From Bradyrhizobium sp. dw_78 (GTDB lineage Bacteria; Pseudomonadota; Alphaproteobacteria; Rhizobiales; Xanthobacteraceae): 64,000 nucleotides of DNA. This document shows, one piece after another, positions 24,644 through 33,306 of this stretch. How positions within the stretch are numbered: position 1 is the stretch's first letter; the number at the start of each line of letters is the position of its first letter. The notes under the pieces are model-generated. The model saw only the letters and a program-made list of their open reading frames with translations. It did no database searches and was not told where the DNA came from. A program made the translations under genes and the position numbers. The stretch spans positions 1-64,000 of the forward strand of contig NZ_JAAVUS010000014.1 in NCBI RefSeq assembly GCF_018449525.1. The letters are read 5' to 3'.

Positions 24644-27156
24644 TCCGCGGCGTCGCGATGCGCGGCCTGGTCGAGCGGAAAGTCGCACGTGACGGTCGTG
24701 CCTTTGCCGACGATCGAATCGACGCGCACCTTGCCCCCGTGAAGTTCGACAAAGGAGCGGACCAGCGACAGGCCGAGGCCGGCGCCGCGGTGCCGCGATC
24801 CGTTGGAATGGCTCTCGAACCAGTCGAACACCTTGTCCTTGACGTCGGGCGGAATGCCCGGGCCGGAATCGGTCACGCGGAACACCACGCTGCGCTCGGT
24901 GCGCCGGGCGCTGACGGTAATGGCGGTATCCGGCGGCGAGAAGCCCACGGCGTTGGCGAGCAGATTATAAAGCACCTGCACCACGCGGCGTTCGTCGCCG
25001 ACGAAGGTTCCGATATTGGGATCGATGTCGAGCTTGAGCTCGATGCGGTCGGTCGCGAGCCGGTCCTGAATGCCTTCGGCCGCGGCTTCGATGGTCTTGC
25101 GGATATCGACCGGGCCCAGATTGAGCGACATCGCGCCGGCGTCGATGGTGGCGAGATCGAGGATGTTGTTGATGATCGCCAGCAGCGCGTTGGTGGAGGT
25201 GGTGATGTAGCCGAGATATTCGGCCTGCTTGGGCATCAGCGGGCCGGTCACCGGGTCGCTCAGGAAATGCGCGAAGCCGATGATCGTGGTCAGCGGCGAG
25301 CGCAGTTCGTAGGACACGTGGTGGACGAAATCGATCTTCATCTGGTCGGCGGTTTCCAGCGCCTCGTTGCGCTCGCGCAACGCGCGTTCGACATTTTCGG
25401 TATCGGTAATGTCTTGGAATGTCAGCATGGTGGCGCCGTCGGGCAGCGGCATGGTCATGCAGTCGAGCACGCTGCCGTCCTTGCGCTCCAGCTTCAGCGG
25501 CACCTCGACGCGATTTTCGATCGCGGTAACGGCCTCGCGGATGGTTCGCCAGGTCGCGGCGTCGTCGAACAGCGGCTTGCACCAGGCTTCCACGGTCTCG
25601 ATATGCGGCCGTTGCTGCATCGCTTCCGGCGACAATTTCCACATCTTCGCGAAGGCCGGATTGAACAGCTCGGCGCGGCCGTTGCTGCCGAATACGGCGA
25701 CGGCCTCGGCGAGGCTGTCGAGCGTCTCGCGCTGCACCCGGATCAGGCCGTCGAATCGGCGCGCCAGGTCGAGGCTTGCGGTGACGTTGTCGAACAGATA
25801 GGTGACGCCGCCTTCCGGATTCGGCGTCGTAACGACGCTCACCGCCCGGCCGTCGGGCAGATACCAGGTATAATTCTGGGGTTCGATGGCGCGGTAGGCC
25901 TCGTGCAGCTTGGCCTTCCAGGCGCGGAAATCCGCCTCTTCGGGCAGTTTGTGGGCCGCGCGCAGCCGGTCGAGCACGCTCGAATCGTCGGGGTTGTTGT
26001 CGAGGAACGCGCGGTCGAGATCCCACAGCCGGCGGTAGGAATCGTTGTAGAACGCAAGCCGCCGCTGGCTGTCGAACACGGCGACGCCGGACGACAATTG
26101 ATCGAGGGTGCGGCGATGCGCCTCCGCCATCCGTACCAGGGTCGCGCGCAGCGCCTCGGCTTCGCTGGCGTCGATGGCGATGCCGGCGCTGCCGCCATCG
26201 ATCGCGAGTGCGTGGACATCGTAGATCCGCCGCTCGCCGCCGATCACGATCGGCAGCCGCGCGGTGAAAGTTCCGGCGCCGGTCAGCGCGCGGTCCATCT
26301 CGACGCGGTCGGCGCTGTCGAGCAGTCGCAGGTCGCGATCGATCGCATCCGCGGCATCCCCGGCATCGGTTGCCCGCGCATAAGCGGCATTGGCGTAGCT
26401 GAGGTTGCCCTTGGCGTTCTTGGCCCAGATCGGCCACGGCGCGGCGGCGGCGAAACCGCGCAGTATCTGGGTCTCTTCCAGCAGCGCCTTGTGCCGGATG
26501 TGGGTTTCGGCCAGTTCCCGGCGCAGTCCGCTGAGCTCGCGGATCCGCACGATGGCTTGGCCGCCGACGGCGCGGCCCATCGCTTCGAAGGCGCGCCCGT
26601 TCGACGAGGTGAGATTGAGCAGAAAACTCTCGCCGGCCTCGCGCAAGGCATCGATCGCGTGGTCCATTTGCAGCGCCGGCTCCGGCGGCAGCCAGGTTCC
26701 GAAAGCGAGGATGCGTTGCGGCTGGTGCTGGGACTCCGGCGGCATCACCAGCGAAATGTCGCCGCTGATTTGCGGCCGGTTGTTGCCCGCCTCCCACGAG
26801 ATCAGGATCTGCGGTTCGGCGAACAGCAGCGCCCGGAAATTGTCGGTCTCGATTTGCAGGCCCTGGATATCGGACCGTAGCTGGGCCTCGGTCTTGGCGG
26901 CGCGCACCCGCGTATGCATCAGCAGGATCGCCGATACCACGGTAAAGCCGAGCAGCGCCAACGCGGTGGTGAGGACCGCGAATTCCTGGTGATTGAGTTC
27001 GAGAATCCCTTTGAGCGGTGAAAACTCATCGGCCTGGCTCGGCGTCGCCGCGGCCAGCAGGCCGGCAAGGCTGGAGCCAAGACCCCTCATGCCGTGGCGT
27101 GCCAGCGATGAGCACGACAGCAAGGTCCGACGCATCGACACGAACACGCCCGACAT
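24640..27156 (-). CDS. PAS-domain sensor histidine kinase
   Basis: 838 aa from the ATG at 27156 (the frame extends to 27303 without a better start). An N-terminal export-like stretch precedes one clear membrane helix (FAVLTTALALLGFTVVSAILL). Several PAS-like regions follow, including GVAVFDSQRRLAFYNDSYRRLWDLD and AVAVFGSNGRAELFNPAFAKMW. The HisKA H-box is FVHHVSYELRSPLTTIIGFA (about 605-625), and the ATPase has the N-box LYNLLANAVGFSPP, G1 VTDSGPGIPP and G2 GAGLGLSLV. No response regulator gene is adjacent. In relatives such a kinase also precedes tsaE; the signal is unknown. Confidence 0.88.
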   Translation of the reverse strand: MSGVFVSMRRTLLSCSSLARHGMRGLGSSLAGLLAAATPSQADEFSPLKGILELNHQEFAVLTTALALLGFTVVSAILLMHTRVRAAKTEAQLRSDIQGLQIETDNFRALLFAEPQILISWEAGNNRPQISGDISLVMPPESQHQPQRILAFGTWLPPEPALQMDHAIDALREAGESFLLNLTSSNGRAFEAMGRAVGGQAIVRIRELSGLRRELAETHIRHKALLEETQILRGFAAAAPWPIWAKNAKGNLSYANAAYARATDAGDAADAIDRDLRLLDSADRVEMDRALTGAGTFTARLPIVIGGERRIYDVHALAIDGGSAGIAIDASEAEALRATLVRMAEAHRRTLDQLSSGVAVFDSQRRLAFYNDSYRRLWDLDRAFLDNNPDDSSVLDRLRAAHKLPEEADFRAWKAKLHEAYRAIEPQNYTWYLPDGRAVSVVTTPNPEGGVTYLFDNVTASLDLARRFDGLIRVQRETLDSLAEAVAVFGSNGRAELFNPAFAKMWKLSPEAMQQRPHIETVEAWCKPLFDDAATWRTIREAVTAIENRVEVPLKLERKDGSVLDCMTMPLPDGATMLTFQDITDTENVERALRERNEALETADQMKIDFVHHVSYELRSPLTTIIGFAHFLSDPVTGPLMPKQAEYLGYITTSTNALLAIINNILDLATIDAGAMSLNLGPVDIRKTIEAAAEGIQDRLATDRIELKLDIDPNIGTFVGDERRVVQVLYNLLANAVGFSPPDTAITVSARRTERSVVFRVTDSGPGIPPDVKDKVFDWFESHSNGSRHRGAGLGLSLVRSFVELHGGKVRVDSIVGKGTTVTCDFPLDQAAHRDAAE

Positions 27157-27340
27157 AATTTGCCCCAAACCGCACGATTTTACGCCCGGCTCTGCAGCTG
27201 CCGTTCGCGAATCGAAAGACAATATCCCCAACGGGAGTCGGCCGGGTAGAGTCCAGACCGTGAACGTAAAACGGCGCCGCAAAAAAATGCCGCATTGAAA
27301 CAAGTCGACACGATTTTTACGAAAATAAATCAGCTGCTTA

Positions 27341-27418
27341 GAGCATGACCCGGAAAAGTGGAAACCGGTTTTCCCTCGCGATAAATGCGGAAGGCATTTG
27401 CGCGGAGATCATGATCTA
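27341..27418. repeat. Dispersed repeat, GAGCATGA/GGAAAAGTGG family
   Basis: Begins GAGCATGACCCGGAAAAGTG, continues GAAACCGGTTTTCC and ends TCATGATCT, forming an inverted repeat. Related elements are at 53271-53319 and, degraded, at 2305-2349. It occupies the gap between the histidine kinase gene and dut, reaching the end of dut. Confidence 0.75.
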
Positions 27419-27874
27419 GCGTCCCGTCGAGCCAAAGCCGCCGCTGCCGCGGTCGGTCGCGGAGAGCGATGCCGCGGGAACGAGTTCGGCGCGGGCGACC
27501 GGCGCAATGATCATCTGTGCGATCCGCTCGCCGCGCCGGACCGGGAACGGTCTGTCGCCGAGATTGACCAGCAGAACGCAGATCTCGCCGCGATAATCCG
27601 CATCGATCGTGCCCGGCGAGTTCAGCACGGTGACGCCGTGCTTGGCGGCAAGGCCGGAGCGCGGGCGGATTTGCGCCTCATGGTCCGGCGGTAGCGCGAT
27701 CGCCAGCCCGGTGGGAACCAGCGCGTATTTTCCCGGAGCGAGGATCACAGGCGCGTCTTCCGGCACGGCGGCCAGCAGGTCCAGCCCGGCGGCATGCGCG
27801 GTCTGATAGGCCGGCAGCGCCAGACCCTCGCCATGCGGCAATTGCTGGACCTCGACCTTGACGGTGCTGTTCAC
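27416..27874 (-). CDS. dut: dUTP diphosphatase
   Basis: Hydrolyses dUTP to dUMP and pyrophosphate, limiting uracil in DNA. It is a trimeric all-beta enzyme of 152 aa. Family motifs are AGLDLLA (1), PRSGLAAKHGV (3-type loop), NSPGTIDADYRGEI with the catalytic Asp, RIAQMIIAP and the C-terminal RGSGGFGSTGR that closes over the active site. Start codon GTG at 27874, overlapping the coaBC stop (GTGA), so it is the last gene of ubiE-ubiB-coaBC-dut. Confidence 0.96.
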   Translation of the reverse strand: MNSTVKVEVQQLPHGEGLALPAYQTAHAAGLDLLAAVPEDAPVILAPGKYALVPTGLAIALPPDHEAQIRPRSGLAAKHGVTVLNSPGTIDADYRGEICVLLVNLGDRPFPVRRGERIAQMIIAPVARAELVPAASLSATDRGSGGFGSTGR

Positions 27875-29307
27875 GACGCTGTCTCCATGGTTGCGGCGGC
27901 TTTCGCGATCCTCGCCACCAATTCGATCGCAACCTCTTCCTTGGTCATCACGGGCCAGGAATCGACGCTGATTTCGGTTCCCGCGCGCGTCAGCAGGTGA
28001 ACGGTGTTGCGGTCGCCGCCCATCACGCCGGTGGCGGGCGAGACGTCGTTGGCGACGATCCAGTCGCAGCCCTTGCGCGTCATTTTGGCCTTGGCGTTGT
28101 CGATCAGATGTTCGGTCTCGGCGGCGAATCCGATCACGAGCTTGGGCCGCCGGTCGTGAAGTCTGGCGATCGTGGCCAGGATATCGGGATTTTCCACCAG
28201 TTGCAGCGGCGGCATGCCGGCCGCGGTCTTCTTCAGCTTCTGCTCGCCTTCATGGGCGACCCGCCAGTCGGCGACGGCGGCGGCAAAGATCGCGATATCC
28301 GCCGGCAGCGCCGCTTCGACCTGCCGCAGCATGTCGCGGGCGGACTCCACATGCTTCACCGTGACGCCCGGGGGATCGCCGAGTTCGACCGGGCCCGAGA
28401 TCAAGGTGACATCCGCACCCGCCGCCTGCGCCGCCGCGGCGATGGCGAAACCCTGCTTGCCGGAGGAGCGGTTGGCGATGTAGCGCACCGGATCGATCGG
28501 CTCATGCGTCGGCCCCGCAGTGATCAGCACATGCTTGCCGGCCAGCGGGCGCGGCTGCGGCGGACGCAGCAGGCGTTCGGCCGCCGCCGCGATTTCCAGG
28601 GGTTCCGCCATCCGGCCGAGGCCGGCCTCGCCGGCCTCGGCCATCTCGCCGGAATTGGGGCCGACGGTGAAGACGCCGTCGCGTTCGAGCTGCGCCACGT
28701 TGCGGCGGGTGGCGGCGTTGTTCCACATCAGCGGATTCATCGCCGGCGCCAGCAGGACCGGCCGGTGCGCGGCGAGCAGGATCGCGCTGGCGAGATCGTC
28801 GGCATGGCCATGCGCCATCTTGGCCATGAGATCCGCGGTGGCCGGCGCGACCACGATCAGGTCGCATTCGCGGGCAAGGCGGATATGGCCGGCGTCGAAC
28901 TCGCTCTCGGCATCGAACAAATCCGTATAGGCGCGCTCATGCGACAGCGCGCCGGCGGCCAGCGGCGTCACGAATTGCTGCGCGGCTTTGGTCAGGACGC
29001 AGCGGACATGGATCTGACGCTCCATCAGCCGCCGTATCAGGTCCAGCGCCTTGTAGGCCGCGATGCCGCCGCCGATGATCAGGGTGACGCGCGCCAGTTC
29101 CGGAGCGGCGGCGGCGCCGTGAGCCCCGCGTAGCGCCGGCGAGGGGGCCTGAGAAGCCGGCAGGGCGGCATCCGGCGCGCGGGGTTGTGACGCCTCGCGC
29201 AGGATCACTCGCACTTCGTCCTCGACCGAGCGGCCGTTCTGCGCCGCACGCAGCCGCAGCCTGTCCCGGATGGCGTCGTCGAGCTTTCGGATGGTGAGGC
29301 TGGCCAC
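27871..29307 (-). CDS. coaBC: CoaBC (PPC decarboxylase/PPC synthetase) with N-terminal ribbon-helix-helix domain
   Basis: 478 aa; GTG start at 29307 with GGAGG 6 nt upstream. Residues 1-40 (MASLTIRKLDDAIRDRLRLR plus AAQNGRSVEDEVRVILREA) are a FitA/VapB-like ribbon-helix-helix DNA-binding domain, then an Ala/Pro linker to about 72. CoaC (73-245) has the flavoprotein core, the conserved His in AGHIRLAREC (H141) and the APAMNPLMW substrate clamp (187-195). Its flap reads GPNSGEMAEAGEAGLGRM, without the Cys found in E. coli. CoaB (about 250-470) has ITAGPTHEPID, NRSSGKQGFA and the GEQKLKK CTP-site lysines. A 13-bp perfect inverted repeat lies just upstream (29320-29348). In other bacteria CoaBC starts directly at the flavoprotein. 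Confidence 0.93.
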   Translation of the reverse strand: MASLTIRKLDDAIRDRLRLRAAQNGRSVEDEVRVILREASQPRAPDAALPASQAPSPALRGAHGAAAAPELARVTLIIGGGIAAYKALDLIRRLMERQIHVRCVLTKAAQQFVTPLAAGALSHERAYTDLFDAESEFDAGHIRLARECDLIVVAPATADLMAKMAHGHADDLASAILLAAHRPVLLAPAMNPLMWNNAATRRNVAQLERDGVFTVGPNSGEMAEAGEAGLGRMAEPLEIAAAAERLLRPPQPRPLAGKHVLITAGPTHEPIDPVRYIANRSSGKQGFAIAAAAQAAGADVTLISGPVELGDPPGVTVKHVESARDMLRQVEAALPADIAIFAAAVADWRVAHEGEQKLKKTAAGMPPLQLVENPDILATIARLHDRRPKLVIGFAAETEHLIDNAKAKMTRKGCDWIVANDVSPATGVMGGDRNTVHLLTRAGTEISVDSWPVMTKEEVAIELVARIAKAAATMETAS

Positions 29308-29319
29308 GGCGCCCTCCGG

Positions 29320-29348
29320 CGATTATGATAGCAGTGCTATCATAATCG
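29320..29348. promoter_or_regulatory. Candidate operator of the CoaBC ribbon-helix-helix domain
   Basis: Perfect inverted repeat CGATTATGATAGC - AGT - GCTATCATAATCG in the 54-bp gap between the ubiB stop and the coaBC start. It is AT-rich in a GC-rich region, and its inner TGATAGC...GCTATCA resembles FitA/VapB operators. Nothing follows it that looks like a terminator tract on the minus strand. Confidence 0.65.
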
Positions 29349-29361
29349 GGATGCATTGCAA

Positions 29362-30936
29362 TCACATCTGCCGGACGACAATCAATATCCCGATGAAGGT
29401 GATGGCGATGATCCACAGCGCCACGGTGCGCCCGCGGTTTTTGCGGACCTCGCTGCGTCCCATCGCAGCAATCGTCTCCGGCGACAGCATCACGCCTTCC
29501 CGGGTCATGGTCTCCAATTGCTCCAGAACCGCGACCGAGCGCGCAACGATCGCCGGCAGCCTCGCCAGCACCCGGCCGATGTCGCTTGCGCCGGACATCG
29601 CGCCCTGGACCCGTCCGATCGGCCCGAGATTGCGTTCGATCCATTCGCGGACCACGGGATCGGCGATCTTCCACATGTCGAGCTTGGGGTCGAAGCTGCG
29701 GGCGACGCCCTCGACCACCACCATGGTCTTTTGCAGCAGGATCAACTCGGGGCGTGTCTGCATGTCGAACAGGCCGGTGACCTCGAGCAGCAGGGTCAGC
29801 AGCCGCGCCATCGAGATTTCCTCGGCGGTGCGGTTGTGGATCGGCTCGCCGATGGCGCGGATGGCTTGCGCGAAATTCTCCACCGAATGGTGTCGCGGCA
29901 CATAGCCGGCCTCGAAATGAACCTCTGCGACGCGGCGGTAATCGCGCGTGATGAAGCCCAGCAGGATTTCGGCCAGGAAACGCCGCTCCTTCATGCCGAG
30001 CCGGCCCATGATGCCGAAATCGACGGCGACCAGCCGGCCCTCCTTGTCCAGGAACAGGTTGCCGGGATGCATGTCGGCGTGAAAGAAGCCGTCGCGCAGC
30101 GCGTGGCGCAGAAAACTCTGGATCACCTTGCGGCCGAGGTCGGGCAGATCGACCTGCGCCTGTTCGAGCCGCGCATGATCGTTCAGCGCGATGCCGTCGA
30201 TCCACTCCATCGTCAGCACATTATGGGTGGTGCGGTCCCAATCCACCTGCGGCACGCGGAAATCCGGATCGCCGCTGGTGTTTTCCGCCATCTCGGAAAG
30301 CGCGGCGGCCTCGAGCCGCAGGTCCATCTCCATCGCCACCGAGCGCGACATGGTGTTGATGACTTCGACCAGCCTGAGCCGTCGCGCTTCCGACGAATGC
30401 GCTTCCGCCTTGTGCGCGACAAAAAAGAAATCGCCGAGGTCGCGGCGGAAGCGCGAGGCGACGTTGGGCCGCAGCACCTTGACCGCGACTGCCGTGCGCA
30501 CGCCGTCATGTTCGACCACGCCGCGATGCACCTGCGCGATCGAGGCCGCGGCCACGGCGGGACCGAGGCTGGCAAAGGCCTGCGCCACCGGACGTTCCAG
30601 CGAGGCGGCGATAACGCTTTCGGCTTCGGCTTGCGAAAACGGCGGCAGGCGGTCCTGCAAGGCTTCCAGATCGCGGGCCATGATGACGCCGACCACATCG
30701 GGCCGCGTCGCCAGGAACTGGCCGAGCTTGAGATAAGCGGGGCCGAGCCGCGTCAGCGCGCGCGACAATCGGGGTCCGGATTTGGCGCCCGGGCGCTCGA
30801 CCAGGCGGGCGATGCGAAGCGCGAGCTGCCCCGGCGGCGGCACCAGGGCCGGATCGACGACGCCGAACACGCCTTCGCGCGCGAACACGAAGGCCGCGCG
30901 GGTCAGCCGCGCAATATGCGTTATCGCGGAAATCAC
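29362..30936 (-). CDS. ubiB: UbiB family kinase-like protein of ubiquinone synthesis
   Basis: 524 aa atypical kinase/ATPase of the ABC1/ADCK family, needed for ubiquinone biosynthesis; attached to the inner membrane. Visible: the KxGQ-like LGPAYLKLGQFLATRPDVVG segment, the Ala-rich loop PAVAAASIAQVHRG, the catalytic DGFFHADMHPGNLFL and metal-binding VAVDFGIMGRLG, and two C-terminal hydrophobic helices (about 480-522). Start GTG at 30936 overlaps the ubiE stop (GTGA). Confidence 0.95.
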   Translation of the reverse strand: MISAITHIARLTRAAFVFAREGVFGVVDPALVPPPGQLALRIARLVERPGAKSGPRLSRALTRLGPAYLKLGQFLATRPDVVGVIMARDLEALQDRLPPFSQAEAESVIAASLERPVAQAFASLGPAVAAASIAQVHRGVVEHDGVRTAVAVKVLRPNVASRFRRDLGDFFFVAHKAEAHSSEARRLRLVEVINTMSRSVAMEMDLRLEAAALSEMAENTSGDPDFRVPQVDWDRTTHNVLTMEWIDGIALNDHARLEQAQVDLPDLGRKVIQSFLRHALRDGFFHADMHPGNLFLDKEGRLVAVDFGIMGRLGMKERRFLAEILLGFITRDYRRVAEVHFEAGYVPRHHSVENFAQAIRAIGEPIHNRTAEEISMARLLTLLLEVTGLFDMQTRPELILLQKTMVVVEGVARSFDPKLDMWKIADPVVREWIERNLGPIGRVQGAMSGASDIGRVLARLPAIVARSVAVLEQLETMTREGVMLSPETIAAMGRSEVRKNRGRTVALWIIAITFIGILIVVRQM

Positions 30937-31694
30937 AGACGCCAGCCCGAATGCAACGCCACGATGCCGCCGGAGAGGCTTTGCCAGGAGACGCGCGCAA
31001 AGCCCGCGGCGCGGATCATGTCGGCAAAGGCAGCCGGCCTGGGAAATTTGCGGATCGATTCGACCAGATAGCGGTAGGATTCGGCATCGCCGGTGACGGC
31101 GCGGCCGAGCGGCGGAATCACCTTGAACGAAAATAAATCATAGAGCCGGTCGAGGCCGGGCATATCGACGGTGGAAAATTCCAGGCACAGGAAGCGGCTG
31201 CCGGGCCGCAGCACGCGAAACGCCTCGCTGAGCGCGAGATCGATCCGCGGCACGTTGCGGATGCCGAAGGCGATGGTGTAGGCGTCGAAAGTCCTGTCGG
31301 CGAAGGCCAGCGCCTCAGCATTGCCCTCGACAAACGACACCCTGTCGTCGAGGCCACGCTTCGCCGCGCGGTCGCGGCCGACCGCGAGCATGTCGGGATT
31401 GATATCGCAGACGGTGGCGCGAAAGCCGTTGCCGGCCGCCTTGGCGGCGCGAAAGGCGATATCGCCGGTGCCGCCGGCGACATCGAGCAGCGCGAACGGG
31501 GTGTCGTTCCGCGGCGGATTGAGCGCGGTGACCATCACGTCTTTCCAGACGCGGTGCAGGCCCGCCGACATCAGGTCGTTCATCAGATCGTAGCGCGACG
31601 CCACGCTGTGAAAGACGTCGTTCACCAACGTCTGCTTGTCGCCCAGCGGCACATCCTTGAAGCCGAAATGGGTGGTTTGGTCGGGCCGATCCAT
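30933..31694 (-). CDS. ubiE: Demethylmenaquinone/ubiquinone C-methyltransferase
   Basis: SAM-dependent C-methyltransferase of the ubiquinone pathway, 253 aa from the ATG at 31694. Family signatures: YDLMNDLMSAGLHRVWKD, SAM loop LLDVAGGTGDIAFRAAK, FDAYTIAFGIRNVP and LRPGSRFLCLEFSTVD. The frame continues upstream to 31787, but those codons read through a dispersed CGTCATTGCGAGG-type repeat fragment and are not part of the gene. First gene of the ubiE-ubiB-coaBC-dut run; divergent from mutM. Confidence 0.95.
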   Translation of the reverse strand: MDRPDQTTHFGFKDVPLGDKQTLVNDVFHSVASRYDLMNDLMSAGLHRVWKDVMVTALNPPRNDTPFALLDVAGGTGDIAFRAAKAAGNGFRATVCDINPDMLAVGRDRAAKRGLDDRVSFVEGNAEALAFADRTFDAYTIAFGIRNVPRIDLALSEAFRVLRPGSRFLCLEFSTVDMPGLDRLYDLFSFKVIPPLGRAVTGDAESYRYLVESIRKFPRPAAFADMIRAAGFARVSWQSLSGGIVALHSGWRL

Positions 31695-31740
31695 GCCATC
31701 GCATCCTGAGAGTCCTGCCGCGATTGCGGCAGACGTGGAA

Positions 31741-31772
31741 AATTTGTTCCGTCGCTGCTCCTCGCAATGACG
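31741..31772. repeat. Fragment of a CGTCATTGCGAG-type repeat
   Basis: On the minus strand this reads CGTCATTGCGAGGAGCAGCG, the left half of the element whose fuller copy lies at 36322-36399. It sits between the divergent ubiE and mutM starts. Confidence 0.55.
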
Positions 31773-31842
31773 AGGGTGCCGGACCATAGCGCGCCCGCCG
31801 CAATGGGGCTATCACGTCACGTCCAGAAGGTGAACGCCCTCA

Positions 31843-32724
31843 ATGCCCGAATTGCCCGAAGTCGAGACGGTTCGCCGCGGCCTGCAGCCGGCGATGGAAG
31901 GAGCCAAAATCGTCAAGGCGGAGGTCCGGCGCAAGGATCTGCGGTTTCCGTTTCAAAAGGACTTTACCGCGCGGCTCGACGGCCAGACGGTGATCGGCCT
32001 CGGCCGCCGTGCCAAATATTTGCTGGCCGATCTGGCCTCCGGCGACGTGCTCCTGATGCATCTGGGCATGTCTGGCTCGTTCCGGGTGATCGAGCAGGAC
32101 GACCGGCAGGCGCCGGGCCGCTTCCACCATCCGCGCAGCGAGGACCGGACGCATGATCACGTCGTGTTTCACATGTCGTCGGGGGCCGCGATCGTCTTCA
32201 ACGATCCGCGCCGTTTCGGCTATATGAAGGTTATCGCCCGCACCGCGCTGGGGGATGAGCCGTTGTTGAAGGGGCTCGGCCCTGAACCGCTTGGCAATGA
32301 ATTCGACGCCGCGATGCTGGCGCGCGCCTGCGCCAACAAGAAGACCAGCCTGAAGGCGGCGCTGCTCGACCAGCGCGTGGTCGCGGGCCTTGGCAATATC
32401 TATGTCTGCGAGGCGCTGTTCCGGGCGCATCTGTCGCCGCGGCGGCTGGCCGCGACACTGGCGACAAAAAAGGACGAACCCACCGACCACGCCAGATGGC
32501 TGGTCGCAGCAATCCATGCGGTGCTGAACGAGGCGATCAAGGCCGGCGGTTCGTCGCTGCGCGACCATCGCCAGACCAGTGGCGAACTCGGCTATTTCCA
32601 GCATTCGTTCCAGGTCTATGACCGCGAGGGCGAGAAATGCCGCAGTCCCGGCTGCGACGGCATCGTGCGCCGTTTCACGCAGAATGGACGTTCGACATTC
32701 TGGTGTCCGAAGTGCCAGAAGTAA
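31843..32724 (+). CDS. mutM: Formamidopyrimidine-DNA glycosylase
   Basis: Removes 8-oxoguanine and formamidopyrimidines and cleaves the abasic site. 293 aa. Catalytic Pro2-Glu3 follow the initiator Met (MPELPEVETVRRGL), the beta-delta lyase Lys is in GRRAKYLLADL, and GNIYVCEALFRA and the C-terminal zinc finger (CRSPGC ... WCPKC) are intact. Divergent from ubiE, a common arrangement in alphaproteobacteria. Confidence 0.97.
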   Translation: MPELPEVETVRRGLQPAMEGAKIVKAEVRRKDLRFPFQKDFTARLDGQTVIGLGRRAKYLLADLASGDVLLMHLGMSGSFRVIEQDDRQAPGRFHHPRSEDRTHDHVVFHMSSGAAIVFNDPRRFGYMKVIARTALGDEPLLKGLGPEPLGNEFDAAMLARACANKKTSLKAALLDQRVVAGLGNIYVCEALFRAHLSPRRLAATLATKKDEPTDHARWLVAAIHAVLNEAIKAGGSSLRDHRQTSGELGYFQHSFQVYDREGEKCRSPGCDGIVRRFTQNGRSTFWCPKCQK

Positions 32725-32853
32725 GCGGCCTTCAGCAATCAACCGAAACAAAAACTTCATGGCGAAAAGTTAACGGACGGGACCTTGATCGAAAGCTCGC
32801 TCCCGCAGTTAAATCGCTTCGGGCGAACAGCACGAAGCAACAAGAGGAGAGCC

Positions 32854-33291
32854 ATGAGCTTTGCACGGATCGCGGCGTCAGCCGCCATCTTCACCATTCT
32901 GTCGGCGGTCAGCGCGACGGCCAAGCCGATCGCCACCACCGCGGAGACCAATCTGCGCAAGGAGCCCGGCACCAAGAGTGACGTGCTGACTTTGATTCCG
33001 AAGGGGACCACGGTCGAGATCGGCAAATGCAGCAACGGGTGGTGCCAGGCTTCGCTCAACGGCCAGGACGGTTACGTCATCGCGCAGAACGTCGGCATGG
33101 CGCCGGTTCGGACAGCTCGGCGTGCCCGCGCGATTGCCGATGAGGAAATTGTAGAGGACGATTACGACGGTCCGCCGCCCGGTTACGTCGTCGGGCCGCC
33201 GGCCTATTACGGTTACTACGGTTATGGTCCGTATTACGGCTATGGCTATGGATGGGGTTGGGGACACCGGGGCTGGGGACGGCGCTGGTAG
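32854..33291 (+). CDS. Exported SH3-domain protein with Gly/Tyr-rich tail
   Basis: 145 aa from the ATG at 32854 (GAGGAGAG upstream). A signal peptide is evident (ARIAASAAIFTILSAVSATA, cleavage after ATA). A bacterial SH3 domain follows (TAETNLRKEPGTKSDVLTLI, then CSNGWCQASLNGQDGYV). The last 40 residues are a low-complexity Tyr/Gly/Pro tail (GYYGYGPYYGYGYGWGWGH) after an acidic stretch EEIVEDDYD. SH3b domains often bind peptidoglycan; the role of the tail is unknown. The frame extends 5' to 32785 without a ribosome site. Confidence 0.8.
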   Translation: MSFARIAASAAIFTILSAVSATAKPIATTAETNLRKEPGTKSDVLTLIPKGTTVEIGKCSNGWCQASLNGQDGYVIAQNVGMAPVRTARRARAIADEEIVEDDYDGPPPGYVVGPPAYYGYYGYGPYYGYGYGWGWGHRGWGRRW

Positions 33292-33306
33292 CAGGCCTGC
33301 TTATTT

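Noticed and set aside
29320..29348. The palindrome as a terminator of ubiB
   Set aside because: AT-rich stem with no T-run after it on the minus strand; its place and form fit an operator better.
31695..31787. N-terminal extension of UbiE
   Set aside because: The extra residues are read from a CGTCATTGCGAG-type repeat fragment; the ATG at 31694 gives the family's usual start.
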